Shown in pieces: positions 49,796 through 62,691 of a DNA stretch of 64,000 nt. The notes beneath the pieces were generated by a model that was not told where the DNA came from, did not search any database, and was given only the letters and a program-made list of their open reading frames with translations. Location: contig NC_133472.1 of NCBI RefSeq assembly GCF_025370935.1, positions 1,742,161 through 1,806,160 of the forward strand. Reading direction: 5' to 3'. The first letter of the stretch is position 1. Every line of letters starts with the position of its first letter. This stretch comes from Choristoneura fumiferana (lineage: Eukaryota > Arthropoda > Insecta > Lepidoptera > Tortricidae). The position numbers were made by a program, and so were the translations under genes.

Positions 49796-49960
49796 CAAAA
49801 AAGCTACTGAGTCCACCATGGTCCAGTGTACTCGCAACGCCTCTAACCGGCAGAAATGGAAGCACATTGCTAAGAGGGCTGGCCTCGAAATGGTCTACGA
49901 CCCACCGAACATCTCTCCGAGTACCTCGTCTACGCAACCACGACCGCTCTGACAAGTGTC
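49796..49960 (+). pseudogene. LINE ORF2 fragment, right of fold-back
   Basis: In one frame reads VQCTRNASNRQKWKHIAKRA, a form of the D-R-x-x-W-R motif that follows the RWTD stretch in RTE-like LINEs; with 49041-49195 it forms one broken gene. Confidence 0.65.
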
Positions 49961-50265
49961 CGACTAAGAAGAAGATATTTTATTACAACCTTTAGCATAT
50001 GAAGATAAGCTGAAACCTCAGAAAATATCTATATAGGTAAGGTAAATGTACGAGTGTACGTCACTTTCCCAATAGACACTTTAATTTGATGTCATTAGCA
50101 ATATCGCTCTGCTCGGGTGGCTAAACATCTAGTGTCATTATGGCTTGTTTTAGTCCGTTGTTGAACAATCAAATATTAGTTTATAATTTACCTATAACAT
50201 ACGTGTAATAATTATAATTTTTATAATTCTACAATTTGCAAGCCAGCCGTTGGCGAAGTATACAA
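49961..50265. other. AT-rich, no gene
   Basis: Nothing recognised. Confidence 0.5.
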
Positions 50266-51095
50266 GCTGGGCTGCAACAGGAGCAAAAAATTAAACCACA
50301 GCTTCCACTCTTCCTTCATTTTGAGCTAAATTGAAAATAACTTGTATTATGTTTTTTTATTATAGTTTAAAGTTTAATTGGACAAGCAATGTATTGCGAA
50401 ATCCGACATTTTGTTACGTGACAGGCGATGTCATTAGGCCATTGGATGCCGTACATTGAAAATACCATTTAATTTGACAAAGTTACTTAATTTTTGAAAG
50501 TAGCAGAACCTGTGTTTTAATTTTTTGCTCCTGTTACAGGGTCCACCCGGTATTAAAAGGGAATTTAAAACGTGATCCAAAATATTATTTAATGCTGGAC
50601 AATATAATGCATTAACTCATTGTTACTAGAAGCCGTGGTGGCCTAGTGGTTTGACCTATCGCCTCTCAAGCAGAGGGTCGTGGGTTCGAACCCCGGCTCG
50701 CACCTCTGAGTTTTTCAAAATTCATGTGCGGAATTACATTTGAATTTGACCACGAGCTTTGCGGTGAAGGAAAACATCGTGAGGAAACCTGCACAAACCT
50801 GCGAAGCGATTCAATGGTGCGTGCGAAGTTCCCAATCGCACTGGGCCCGCGTGGGAACTATGGCCCAAGCCCTCTTGTTCTGAGAGAAGGCCTGTGCCCA
50901 GCAGTGGGACGTATATAGGCTGGGATGATGGGATGATGAACTCATAGTTGAAACTAGTCAGAAAAACTTGTTAAGTTTGCTTTATTTGACTTAAGAATGA
51001 GTTACTGTACTATATTGTCCAGCATTATATGAGCTAGAAACACTAACTTTGGATCATGTTCAAAATTACACCCTATATGTTTTGTTGAACCATCT
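50266..51095. mobile_element. Fold-back repeats hosting a SINE-L2
   Basis: AACAGGAGCAAAAAATTAAA (50277) pairs with TTAATTTTTTGCTCCTGTT (about 50520). A second pair TGATCCAAAATATT / AACTTTGGATCATG and GCTGGACAATATA / TATATTGTCCAGC surrounds the SINE. Confidence 0.65.
50629..50938 (+). mobile_element. SINE-L2, full-length
   Basis: GAAGCCGTGGTGGCCTAGTG, intact B box GGTTCGAACCCC, 3' GGCTGGGATGATGGGATGAT. AACTCATTGTTACTAG before and AACTCATAGTTGAAACTAG after look like an imperfect target duplication. Confidence 0.88.
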
Positions 51096-51332
51096 TCTGT
51101 ACCATATATCAAGCGAAACAAAGTTATATTTGACTGACTAATAACATTAATTTTCATACGGTGTCAAACGGCAGTCTTTATTGGTCTGTGTTAACATTTT
51201 TGTGCATTGATAACTTAACAGTGCTTCATGCCTGTGTCTCATGGCCAGTGATGTAAAAAAATCTTAATCTTAATTAATGTTATCTTCTTAGTTAACCTTT
51301 AATTTTTTTTTGTATTTATTCTTGAACCACAT
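51096..51332. other. End of the A2/B1 contig
   Basis: AT-rich, no gene. Ends at the 10-N gap. Confidence 0.5.
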
Positions 51333-51342
51333 NNNNNNNNNN
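51333..51342. other. Assembly gap, 10 N
   Basis: Ten N. The sequence to the left is unrelated to what precedes the corresponding point in A1 or A2, so this is a contig join rather than a small hole in continuous sequence. Confidence 0.97.
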
Positions 51343-51440
51343 AGTGTCTTACGGAAAGTATTTGACCAGTTCAATGTTCTTTTAAAGTTAACGGTAATCA
51401 AAAATAGCACGGTGTATTCACCAAACAGCGTGACCTTTAC

Positions 51441-51535
51441 CTTGCGTGAATCCCCACCCGCACACGGAGCAGAGGAACGGCTTGTCAGGCTGATGAAGCA
51501 CCAAGTGGCTCTTCAGCACGCTCTTCAGTTTGAAA
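51441..51535 (-). CDS. ZNF exon 4 (B2)
   Basis: 95 bp, same sequence as A1 over the exon; intron flank GTGTATTCACCAAACAGCG also equals A1. Confidence 0.87.
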
Positions 51536-54500
51536 CTGAAACAGAAGAGTGCCAAGTTTTGTACTCCTATCTATTAGTCGAAAACGTTTATAGATCTCTT
51601 GCGAGTCTTGGATGTTTAATATGTATTTAAGTATGTATTTATCTATATAAGTATGTTTATCCGTTGCCTAGTGTCCTTAGGACCTACAAGCTTTACTTAG
51701 TTTAGGACTAGGTCAATTGGTGTCAAGTGTCCCATGATATTTACTTTTATTTATAGCGACATCAGTTGTAACGACTGTAGACCGGATGGCAAAGTGGCTA
51801 GGAACCTGACTACGAAGCTTGAAGTCCCGGGTTCGATTCCTGGCCGGGGCAGATATTTGCAATGAATAATACGAATGCTTGCTCTCGGGTCTTGGATGCA
51901 TGTTTAATATGTGTTTCAGTCTGTATTTATCCATATGGCGAGGTTTTTTGGGTTCCGGAGCCAAAATGGCAAAAACGGAACCCTTATACTTTCGTCAAGT
52001 CTGTCTGTCCGTCCGTCCGTATGTCACAGGCATTTTACTCGAAAACTACAAGATGTGTATCAATGAAATTTGGAGTACAGATGTCTTGTAAAAGCCGCTA
52101 TTCAGTTTTGTAGTTAAATTACAAAAAAATATATTGATAGGGGTGGGGGGGCACTCCATAAACGTACCAGAAATTGAAAAAAATGATCGGATCGTTTTTG
52201 AGTCGAGAAACTGCGCTTCTCAACAAAAGGACGTAAGTGCCGTGAAGATACTTGTTTTTTTTTTGTAATGGCTACGTAACCTTATTTTGGGCGTGTCCGA
52301 CACGCTCTTAGCCGGTTTTTTATAATTAGGGTCAGCCTTTAAAGGTCTTAACAGTATTTATTCTTACCCGACTACGGCTTTACCTCATGTTGCAATGGTC
52401 GCACTGGTAAGGCCGTTCATCGGCGTGCGTCCGCGCATGTATAGTGAGTTCCTTCCGTCGCTTATAGCGTTTGCCGCACGCGCACGCGAATTTGCGTTCG
52501 TCCGAATGGGTGACCGCGTGCACCGAGAGTTGGGATGGCTTCTGGAACGCTGCGACACATTTATATACTAGTTTAAGTGTTAAGAATAGCGAATGGTTGG
52601 AAAAAATACTGGAGTATCGAAGGAAGGAAGTTATAAAAGACAAAATACTACATACAACTACCAAGGGCAGGCTACTACTCGTTCTACAATGGATAAAAGG
52701 ACACAGTGGACCGACCGATTGGCTAGAGGGGGTTCGGGGAAACAATAATGTACAACTCGGAATGTACGCGCAATAATGTACGACGTAATAATCCGAAGCA
52801 TTATTGCTTCCAATTATCATGCCGTACATTATCATGATCGCGCATTATCAGGGCGTACAAAATATTGCGCGCGCTGTAATGTACGTAGTGATAATGTACG
52901 ACGTGATAATCTGAATCCAATCGATTCGAATGAAAAGACATTTTTCGATGCGGATCGAGCGAGCGCACGAAGTCGATATAGTCGGAGCAGAACCGACCCG
53001 GCCGGGTTAGGTTGAAGGGCGAGGGCGTGCGAGCGAGGCGGTAGCCTCACTCGCCGCTCTCGCCCTTCGTTAGGTTTTTTTATTTCAATCACGGAAATCA
53101 TAAGGCATGATAATCGGAAGACAATGCTTCGGATTATCACGTCGTACATTATTGGTTCCCTTCTAGTTCGGTACGGGGTGATAATGCACGACATGATAAT
53201 TCGTGCACATAAGCACGGATTATCAGGCCGTGCATTAACAAGTCGTACATTAACTACACCCGGGGTTCGGAGATGAAGGTCTTCGGTCCCGAACCCATCC
53301 TACCTCTGCCCTTTGGATGTCTGCGCGGCAAACTGCCACACAATACCAAGGTAATGCACCAACAATATTGGACAAACCTAGATACATGCAGGCCAACCTG
53401 AGAAGCCCTCCCGACGATCAACCCCGGATTGTCCCGCAAGCTTCGCGGACTTAGGAGGGATAACTCCGACTGCTGGTCGGTGCTCTTACTGGTCACGCTT
53501 TGCTAAACAAGCACTTACATAATCTAGGTGTTACAGACAGCCCCCTGTGCAGAGCATGCATGGAGGCAGAAGAGGCAGCCACTCACATCCTTCTGGAATG
53601 CTCTGGTGTGGCCAACTACAGGGCACTACACCTCGGATCACCGGGGTCGCTGCAGGAACGTGAAGGGTCTGCTGCTTCCTCCAGGAGCTAGGCTGGCATG
53701 AGTGCCTACAGCCTGATCACGCTAAATAGCCGCACTTAGACGTCGAGTTGCGGTAAACAGCCCGCTAATACCTATACCTATACTCCCCGTTCTAATATAT
53801 GGATGTCTGTGTAACCCAACTGAATGTATCTGTGTAAACCATCTGAACCGTGGCCCACTGTCGAACGTTTTCATAGAAAAAGTCAGATTGTAGAAACGAG
53901 ATTTTTAACCATTGTAACTTACTTTTTTGACATTGTGGACAACTGTACACCTTTCCACCATGTTGGTTCTTCAAATGCTTCTCGAACCAAACTTTTGACA
54001 GAAAACTTTTTTTGCACATTGTACACTCCAACTTCGGACTATTGACCATCTTTTTACTTTCTTTAACCTTAATTTCATCTTTAGCTGGGTTGAACGTTGA
54101 CACCGGTTCAATACTCTCGTTATTGTCAAATATATCTTCTGTTTCTGCAAACAGAGGTTCCGTATGTTTGTTTGTTTGAACTATAACGCTCCGTTGGTTG
54201 ACTAGATTGAGGAGTGTTGTGTTGATGTGCTGCGCTTCACTTATATATGAATATGCGGCGTCAATTTTGACTGTGCACTCATAGCAGAACTGTTTGGGTA
54301 AGCTGTCATCTTCTGATATCTGAAATAAACACATTATTATAAAATTCATAATAATTTGAGCGTACTTATATATGCCGTGTGGTGTCGGGTTAGAATTACA
54401 CCTCTCCATCTCTTCCGTGGATGTCGTAAGAGGCGACAAAGGATATAAGGTTAAGGTATACCGTAGGCGACGGGCTAGCAACCTGTCACTATTGTACCGT

Positions 54501-55826
54501 TTTTGTCAAACTTAAAACCAAAAATTGCTAAAAGTGGCTCCGAAGCGGTAACGTTTCGTGTGCTCTGCCTACCCCATTTGGGAATACAGGCGTGATGTTT
54601 GTGTGTGTGTGTTATATATGCCTGATAAGATAAGAATTTAAAAAAAATTCAGAAAGTCTTATTAATGGCATTGTTCAACTCCTTTTTTAGAAGATTGTGG
54701 GTTCAATTCAAACCTCGGCTGGCACCTCCGAGTTTTTTGAAATTCATGTGCGGAATTACATTTGAAACTTACCACAAGCTTTACGGTGAAGGAAAACATC
54801 GTGAGGGTACCTGCACAACAAACCTGCGAAGCAATTCAACAGTGTGTGTGAAGTTCCCAGTCCACACTGGGCCCGCGTGGGAACTACTGCCCAAGCCCCT
54901 TATTCCGAGAGGAGGCCTGTGCCCTGCAGTGGGACGTATATAGGCTGGGATGATGATGATATAAACTTTCCTTGAAAAATTATCTAACTGTTGGTAAATA
55001 AACGCTCAGCTATTTCCGTGGTTAAGCCGCAACCAAGATCGAATACATCTTTCATAAATGATTTTTATGTCCTGTAGTCCTATTTGGGCAAGCCGGTGGG
55101 AGTAGGGTTCTATGGACGCTTCGTCACTGGTCTAGGGCCCAGTCTGGAAATCAGTGCTGGACCTCGATGACCAGCACAGAGACCGTTAGCCATTGTCACA
55201 CTACACTACACTACATCCTTATTTATATTGGTTGTGTTTGATAGTATAATTTGTTATTTTTTTTTATTTACAAACTTTTTTATTTTCTGTTTAACCTTAA
55301 AGGAGTTTTTTTTTTTGGTGGCACTAAAGATTTTTGAATTTGAAAAACACTGACAACACTGCATTAAATCCGTTGGTTAGTTTTATTCGATGGATAAATG
55401 TCTCCGTCTATTCAAACAAAACAAACAGACAACATCACATTTATCCGTCAAATAAATTTAATTAGTTTAATGGTGAAAAAGCGGGTTAACTGTGCCGTCG
55501 GCGAAAAGTGACGTTATTTTATAGTATGTAAAAATAATAATAATACTGTCAAATTTAATAAATTGGAAAGATCAATAAATACGAAATTACCAAATAAATC
55601 AATCGTTAATGTAGGTTTAATACGTAGGGCATAGACTCTTCTAGGGTACCTGATGAGCTAAGGGCTAGGATGAGATCGTATGTAGCGAAATAAATAAATT
55701 GCTCTTCAACTTTACCTGAATGTTTGTACAGAAACTGTACATGTACGTTGTTCTATTGTCAAAATTTACTCGCTCCCATAACGCCACTTCTTTCATACAA
55801 CTTCTACACAAATTCGAAGTATCCAT
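51441..55826 (-). CDS. ZAD-C2H2 zinc-finger gene, exons 1-4 (copy B2)
   Basis: Exons 55716-55826, 53923-54319, 52384-52549 and 51441-51535 have exactly the lengths and phases of exons 1-4 in the complete copy. ATG is at 55824-55826. Amino-acid differences in exon 2 are Glu for Asp at residue 51, between the second pair of ZAD cysteines, and Gln for Glu at residue 85. Exons 5 and 6 are not reached, since the contig starts at 51343 in intron 4; they are present in A1 at 12057 and 10866. With A1 exons 5 and 6 it would make one complete allele. Confidence 0.85.
51590..51915 (+). mobile_element. Two tandem SINE-L1-type fragments (B2)
   Basis: Counterpart of 13708-14036, with a short deletion (GACGACCGGA to GGA) at the second head. 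Confidence 0.72.
51943..52322 (+). mobile_element. GTTCCG...GGCCGG repeat (B2)
   Basis: Counterpart of 14072-14453. Confidence 0.72.
52384..52549 (-). CDS. ZNF exon 3 (B2)
   Basis: 166 bp. Acceptor TGTCGCAG as in A1, against TGTTGCAG in A2. Confidence 0.87.
52741..53261. mobile_element. Short-motif fold-back element FB-S (B2)
   Basis: Between GGGGTTCGGGGA (52729-52740) and GGGGTTCGGAGA (53262-53273). Same arms and full GC-rich core as 28731-29259. Confidence 0.78.
53262..53745 (+). pseudogene. LINE ORF2 C-terminal region (B2)
   Basis: Best preserved zinc-knuckle of the three copies: LNKHLHNLGVTDSPLCRACM, then EEAATHILLECSGVANYRAL. A frameshift separates it from GLSRKLRGLRRDN upstream. Confidence 0.8.
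53923..54319 (-). CDS. ZNF exon 2 (B2)
   Basis: 397 bp. FCYEC in place of FCYDC; otherwise the ZAD and finger 1 motifs are kept. Confidence 0.88.
54369..54625 (+). mobile_element. Lepidopteran repeat, GGTGTCGGGTTAGAATTACA (B2)
   Basis: Counterpart of 30373-30625. Confidence 0.65.
54688..54953 (+). mobile_element. SINE-L2 with deleted head (B2)
   Basis: Counterpart of 30736-31046 lacking about 100 bp at the 5' end, including the A box; starts AGAAGATTGTGGGTTCAATT. Confidence 0.8.
55716..55826 (-). CDS. ZNF exon 1 (B2)
   Basis: 111 bp, protein identical to 31910-32020. Confidence 0.87.
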
Positions 55827-56469
55827 GTTAATATATAAAGTTACATATTTAAAGTTAAATACTTTTGACTTTGAAAATATTTTCATTAAAACATTGCAAT
55901 GTGAATTAGTCCTGAATCGATAAATATAAATTGCAATGTTTTGATTGAAAAAACTTATTTTCACACTAATATTTCAATACTGTTAATAAAAATATTAACT
56001 CTATTTTGATCAGCTTGAAGGTTTACTTTTGCATGACAATAAATCTAGCGGATCTGTTAGGAGTTGCGGAGTTGCTACCGTAACGTAGCGTAGATGTCAT
56101 TTACGTTTAATTTCTGCAAAGGATTTCTTCTGCAGGAAATTGGATTATCAACGTGACAAAATTGAAATATCTCTACCTGAATATATTATTAAGATAACAA
56201 AAATGAAATATCAAAGCAAATCTAGTTTTCAAAACCTAATTACAGCAATTTTTTCCTCTTGAAGAATAAGAAGACTAGCGCCATCTGTGCTTGAATTTTC
56301 TTATGCTAGTTATGCTACTCCCCGATAGATGGCAAAGCAATATTAGAAACTTTACATCGTACGTATAAAATCAAACCATTCTTCAGCACGAGGGAAAAAT
56401 AATTTTTGGAAATTCATGTTAACAAAACTTGCTCGATGACTGAAAGTACGAAAAATACCAATGTTTGTT

Positions 56470-56725
56470 AACGATAAAGTAACAGCTATGGAGAGAGCTA
56501 TGCTCGGAGTTTATTTGTGCGACAGAATCGTAATACGGGAATTCGCCGAAGTAGGTACTAGAGTCACCGACATAGCCCAAACAGTACCTAAGGTGGAGTG
56601 GCATTGGGCAGGGCCTATCTACAAAGTGCAAAATTCGAAATTCGTATCTTGCCGTCCCGCTGACGCTGATATTATTTAAAACGAGAGTGAGAGGGACGAA
56701 CGATACTAACTTCGAATTTCGGAGT
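56470..56725 (+). pseudogene. RTE ORF2 fragment followed by hairpin MITE (B2)
   Basis: TAMERAMLGVYLCDRIVIRE, then VEWHWAGPI, better preserved at its end than the B1 copy. Confidence 0.75.
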
Positions 56726-56746
56726 AGACCCTCTGGGCCAATTCAA

Positions 56747-57168
56747 TGAGGGCTATCGTTTTTTGTCTCACTAGATGGCGCACTTTTGCGTGAGGTTTTT
56801 AAGTATGGCTTTCAAAGTCTGTTATTACGGGCGTGAAAACAAAGTTTAGATTAAAATTAAAATCATATTTAATACACCTTAAAACCGTACCATAAAATTA
56901 TCGAGCATGCTACAGTGTTGCATAGTCCCCGTTTTGTTCGGAAAAAAGGGAGGACAAAGATTTCCGAACACGAAAACACAGACATTCATTACCCCGTAAC
57001 GCATAATTGCCATCATTAATTTCAGGTAATGCAAAAAATTCTCAAAATTATTCTAATTATAAATAAACCCGCGTAGCTCACTCAAAAACTATGAGATTTG
57101 ACATTTCGGAGACCTCACGCTACACTAGCGCCTCTAGCGGCGAATTCATACGCGATAGCCCACATTGC
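56747..57168. mobile_element. MITE with AATGAGGGCTATCG ends (B2)
   Basis: Counterpart of 32963-33387; right end altered to CGATAGCCCACATT. The B1/B2 indel begins just after it. Confidence 0.83.
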
Positions 57169-57604
57169 ATAACCTAGGTGGATGATATCGCAGTAGTTGC
57201 GGGTGACAGTGCCGGCTCTGGCCGGGGCGCCAGGCCAGCTCATTGAACCACTTAATTTGAATCTGTTTAATAACTAGACTCAGTGTAATAAAAATTGAAT
57301 GAAAATTAAAAATCTGATCTGATAGAACTGTCCTTAATATATAAGTTAATGTGTCTAGTCTTCTGCAATAATTATTCGTGATAGACTTTTATTTTGTTCA
57401 AAAACCGTTATTAAACATTTGTTAATTATTGGAGTAGACGCACATAAACTCGAAACGAGACATAAACTCCGCTTTTACTAAGTCGCGACATTATTGAAAA
57501 AGTCGCCTTGGCACTGACAAAGCGATAGCATTGAGGATTCAAAAAAAGAAACGGAAAAAGTGTCACAAAAGAGCGCTAGTTTTTTTCTCGCCTCAATTCG
57601 GGTC

Positions 57605-57935
57605 AGCTCCAACGCGGCTAATCTGTGATAGTCGTTTCTCTTTGACTTGAAAACCGCAAACGTAAATTCACATTGTTGATTTTTATTGTAATGTACATAG
57701 GTAGGTTTGTTTGAATAAAAGCCCGATAGATGTCGCTGTATCGGTCTCGAACGAATCCTACATCGCGCTGGCAAGAGTTTCCTTGCACTGTATATAAGGC
57801 CTGTAAATTGAATTGAAAGTAAATTTTCCAATAGTGGCATAATTGGTTTATTGTATTTAAAATGATTTTATTACTTTAAATAAATCTCGAATAATCATTA
57901 GAACCGTGTAATTCTTGGTGTCATCTGAGCCAATT
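57605..57935 (+). mobile_element. Possible LTR end (B2)
   Basis: Counterpart of 36009-36340: TATATAAGG kept, middle part shortened, TTCTTGGTGTCATCTGAGCC kept. Confidence 0.35.
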
Positions 57936-58064
57936 AATTAGAATTTATGTACATGCGTCTCTACCCAATACCCATGGGTCTTAAATGCATACTGAGCAGA
58001 GCACAGGACATGGTTTCGTAGCTATTACGAAAAAATAAAGTACCTAATATTTTTCAAAGGATTT

Positions 58065-58312
58065 TTTTTATCCGACTGGATCGCAAACGAGCAAGTGGGT
58101 CTCCTGATGGCAAGAGATCACCACCGCCCATAGACACCTGCAACATAGAGGCCTTAGATGGGATACCTCAAGTGCCAGTAATTTCACCGGCTGTCTTACT
58201 CTCCACGCCGAAACACAACAGTGCAAGCACTGCTGTTTCACGGCAGGATTAGCGAGCAAGATGGTGGTAGCAATCCGGGCGGACCTTGCACGAGGTCCTA
58301 CCACCTGCAAAT
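58065..58312 (-). mobile_element. SINE-L3 (B2)
   Basis: Counterpart of 36465-36714. Confidence 0.85.
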
Positions 58313-59405
58313 TGCGTACCTACTGCTATTGTGTACGAAATCTTCCAAGTGTAGGTATGTTTTATGTCTTCGGCTGTTATTTACTCTTAAACTACCTACT
58401 AATAATTCTCAAGCAATCTTAGCCGCTATAATTTTCCTTTGTAAATTTGAAACATTTACAACCATTCTGAATCTTTAAATTTTTCCTGAAACTGACTTTT
58501 AATGAAAATTTGCACTTTGAAGTTGAATATTTCGCAAACACATCACTGATTATAAAAATCGTCTTCGCAACCCCCCAATGGTTTAAAAAGACCTATCGAA
58601 CTATACCCCAGACTATAGGGTTAGTCGAGAAAAAAAATCACCCTCACTCTAGTTACTTCGTACCGAATCACACTACAACCAGTGTAGGTTTTACAACGGC
58701 AAAACCTACTAGACACTGGCAAAATTGTCTTGTCTTCCAATGGACAGAGCCATATTAAAAAAAAACAAATGGCGGTCACTGCGATGGCGCGAACGTTCGC
58801 CCAATGGCTGCTCAGAATTTAACCCGCGCAAACGTACTGCCTTATTATTGGTTGAAATGGTTTCGCGCCTTCCAAAAAAATGCTCACTGCGCAGGTACAT
58901 CGCTGTAACATATTTTCATCACACTTGCTCGTAAACAGTGTCGTAACATGCAGGCTACCTTGGTTGCAACCCCCGAAATAAAACCCTCGACCTTAATGTG
59001 CTTGTCATGAAACCCGTGGTCGGTAAATGAGTCATTTTGCATTTTCTCTGAGAAAAAGTAGCATATGCCAATCGGGGATAGTGTAGCTTTTTATTAGTGA
59101 AAGTATTTTAAAAATTGGCACATCAGCTTCAGAGATTACCCCCTACAAACAAAGAAACGAACAGAGTTTAGGTACATAGATATTATTTCCCTATATCACG
59201 GGAATTTCGAAAAAAAATATCTCTAGTTAGGAGTATAATGATACTCTAGGTATGCCAAATTTCAAGTCTCTAGCAACAGTAGTTTAGACTGTGCGACTGT
59301 GCGTTGTCTGTCAGTCAGTAAGTCACGGTATTTTATTGTTATATGTATGTAGGTACGTACCTATAGGTATATAAGAAGACTCTTAATTAAACGTGTGGTG
59401 CATTT
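58313..59405. other. Intergenic, no gene (B2)
   Basis: Counterpart of 36715-37806, including the CCAGTGTAGGTTTT inverted repeat near 58678. Confidence 0.5.
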
Positions 59406-59406
59406 G

Positions 59407-59668
59407 GACGACCGGATGGCCTAGTGGTTAGAGAACCTGACTACGAAGCTTGAGGTCCCGGGTTCGATTCCCGTGTCGGGGCAGATATTTGTATGAAAAA
59501 TACGAATGTTTGTTATCGGGGCTTGGGTGTTTAATATGTATTTAAGTATGTATCTATCTATATAATTATATTTATCCGTTGCTTAGTACCCATAATACAA
59601 GCTTTGCTAAGCTTACTTTGGTCAATTGGTGTGAATCGTCTCGTGATATTTATTTATTTATAATTTAT
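59407..59668 (+). mobile_element. SINE-L1 (B2)
   Basis: Counterpart of 37807-38073. Confidence 0.9.
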
Positions 59669-60699
59669 TTAAACACGGTGCGACAGAAAAATATTGAAAC
59701 TTTTGAAATTACGTTAAATTGTGTTGAATCATTGTTTTAATTTAATATTATTATAATTGCATTAAGCATCGTATGATTCAATCGCGCGGCCTCCTTTGGG
59801 GGCCAAGCCGCCTCACACGCATGCGTTCATAGTACATGTTTACAGGCAAAGATAATACACGAATTTAAATTCAACTTATGCAGCCTTTTAGCCTTTAAAA
59901 TATACAAATCAAACATATATCCATAATAATAAACTTCAAGAATAACCTTACTTTTAATCTTAGTTGTCAACGTTCCCGCGCTTTTTGATTTGAAACCATA
60001 GATTAAATTTTAAAAAGTTAACTCTCGGCGAAGGTCACCGTTTAATGTGCCAAGTTCAAAAAGTGACGTGAATACTTTCTCGCTTCGAAAAAACCTCAAA
60101 AAGCGGTGGCATCATTGCGCAAAATATATTATCGATTGAGACAATGCCGCGTCAGTGTAGCACTGTGCCAGTGGGTCAAGGGTGCGACCTACTTGTGCCG
60201 AAATTCGCGGTTACAACCTCACTAGTGTTGGCCGTTACCGGTTTCTGCCGGGCGTTTTGTTAGCTCGGTTGCTATGATTGGTTTTTAACTTATTAAATTA
60301 ATTGAAGTGTAGGTACTTTATGGTTATTTGGATAATAAAATGACTGTTTTGGGAAAATTCTGCAGCAAAATAATTAAGCATAATTGGTCACAATACAAGC
60401 GTTATCATGATGTATAACAGCCCCTAACGGGAATCACACCTGTATCTTATTTATTTTTAGGTATGTAAGGTGCCTTATTAATTACAAGGTTATTCGAGCG
60501 GCTAATAAACTACTTAGTACTTATTTGTAGATTTAGGATTTCGTGCAGTTTTTTTTTTTTAACATATTTATTCAATTTTATTACTGACTGGACCTCGGCT
60601 ATTCAATTATTTGTTTGCTTTGAATTTTTCTGTGAAGCATGGAGTGGTTGGAAACTTGGAATGACTTGAAATTGGTATATTCATGTACCTAAGGGGTCT
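59669..60699. other. Intergenic, no gene (B2)
   Basis: Counterpart of 38074-39104. No feature recognised. Confidence 0.5.
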
Positions 60700-60985
60700 G
60701 ATTGTAACTAAGGGACCCCATACATCCCTGTATTTATTATTATTATTATTTTTTGTATTTTTTTTTCTTTAATTGTATAATATAGTTTTTAAGTATTTTA
60801 TTTGTAATTATATTACTTATTATGAAAAAATGACTTTCTGCCAAGTTTCTTGCGGCGCATTCTTCTTGGCAATGATGGTCTTTCCGAAAGCGCTGGTAGT
60901 TTCAAAAAATGACGTGTAAAAGTGCCCATTGCGGCCTATTTACTGAATAAATCATTTGATTTTTTTTTAATTTGATTTGATGATA
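60700..60985 (+). mobile_element. LINE-T 3' UTR (B2)
   Basis: Counterpart of 39105-39390. Confidence 0.75.
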
Positions 60986-61747
60986 TAATTATAGAATGAC
61001 GATGATATTGACGATTCTTCATGGCGTTTCTGTCGGTGGCGGACCCTTTAGTTTGGTATGTTTCGCTCGTGAAATAAAAATGTAACAATCAAATTTTGAC
61101 AGCAAAAGAGCCTGTTAAAAATGAAAAGTTTTGGAAATAATACTACTTATGTCTCTAAATTGTTGGTTGGGATGTGCGTCAATGTCAATTTCGTCTTTCT
61201 TTCCAGAAAAAATGTCAAGTAAGTACCTATTTAAAATGCAGACAAATAAAAAATTCAACCAGTTTAAGACAGTAAAAGTTGTAGGTAATTTGAAAACACT
61301 ACTAATATTACAACTTTATTTAATTAAGGCTAAAACATGTTTTGTGCTTGCATATAAAATATAAACGTCCAAAATCTACCAACAGTTCGGATAAAAACAA
61401 TGTTAAGAATAAATAATTCTGATGTACTAATACTTTAATAATCATGTACTTAACTTGCCCTGTTTGTTGGGTCAAATCTCGCAAGTTCATTTTGACCCAC
61501 TTCCACTGGTCGGATTAACTTGAATTATGGTATATAATGTTAAGAAGCTGGACGACAATGAAAGTAGAGTCAACGAAAAATACAGTCACCAAAAAAAATC
61601 GTATTAAAAATGTAATTTTTAAGAAAAACTTAATTACAATCGTTTTCACCAATTCTTTCGGTCACACGGTATAAAACAAGGATAGAGAGAAATTGTGAAC
61701 GCGATCGCAAACGTCGCAGCGCGTTAGACAACACGGCTACAGATCTA

Positions 61748-62091
61748 AAGTACAATTCAATAGAATCTGTCAATTTTCTACATATTTAAGACACCCTATC
61801 GTGGGCACACTGTATTATATATGTCCCTGTTGTTGCAATTATCATCTAAAAGGAATCAAAAAAGAATAATAGTCACATCACAAAGCCTTAGGCAGCCCGG
61901 TGTTTATATTAGTAGGCTGGAAGTGTCTACGCAATATCCGGGAATGGACGGGAGTTAAGAGCGCCGCGGAGCTTTTTAGACTGGCAAAAGACCGAATTAG
62001 ATATGCGGAGCTGACTGCCAACCTTCACTAGTTGGAGAGGCACTTGAAGAGAAGTGTCTACAGGATTGTCAGATTCTATTGAATTGGAGTT
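61748..62091. mobile_element. TA-flanked TIR element, long form (B2)
   Basis: Same length and structure as 40155-40498. Confidence 0.75.
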
Positions 62092-62427
62092 TACATCGTG
62101 ATGTCTCTAGGGCTGTTTTTTTAATGTCTATGGTTTACCGATTGGGCGAGGGCAGCACTAGCGCAAGGGCACGCCGTGACGTAACGGTTAAGGCCGCGGC
62201 AAGTGTTTGGTGAATGTGAAACGCCCACGACGCTTGTCCTTTATGAATGGCACACATACGCGCGGTCAATCATTACATTTCGTGTATGCATATCTCTATA
62301 GTATTATAACAAGCTTTTATTTAGTTTCACCTGTCCCGTTGTCTGTCTGTCTGTAGTCAAATCTCGCAAGTTAAATATGATCAACTTCCAGTAGTCAGAT
62401 TGACTTGAAATTTGGAATACATTATGT

Positions 62428-62691
62428 CAGGGTTACTCAAAGTGGGGTACGCGAACCCCTAGGGGTTCGCTATTCGACGGTAGGGGGTTCGCGACAAGGT
62501 TTACGTGACTCCAAAAACCACCAGGCTGCAAGACTAGCAAGATGATTAAGATTGGTTTTTGGAGTCTTTTTGTATTTGTTATTTTTAGTTTCTCCAACAG
62601 TCAATTTTATTACTTTCTTTCGGGGGGGGGGTTCGCTATCGTCTAGAAACTTTAACAGGGGTACGTGGAGCCATAAGTTTGAGAAACCCTG
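62428..62691. mobile_element. Non-autonomous hAT element (B2)
   Basis: Same insertion as 40835-41100, with CATTATGT at 62420-62427 and 62692-62699. Shared by both copies, so older than the 11136 insertion. Confidence 0.9.

Noticed and set aside
10866..55826. Tandem array of three related zinc-finger genes
   Set aside because: ZAD-ZNF clusters are common in insects, but here the copies are partial, collinear with all flanking repeats, and end at N gaps; haplotype duplication fits better.
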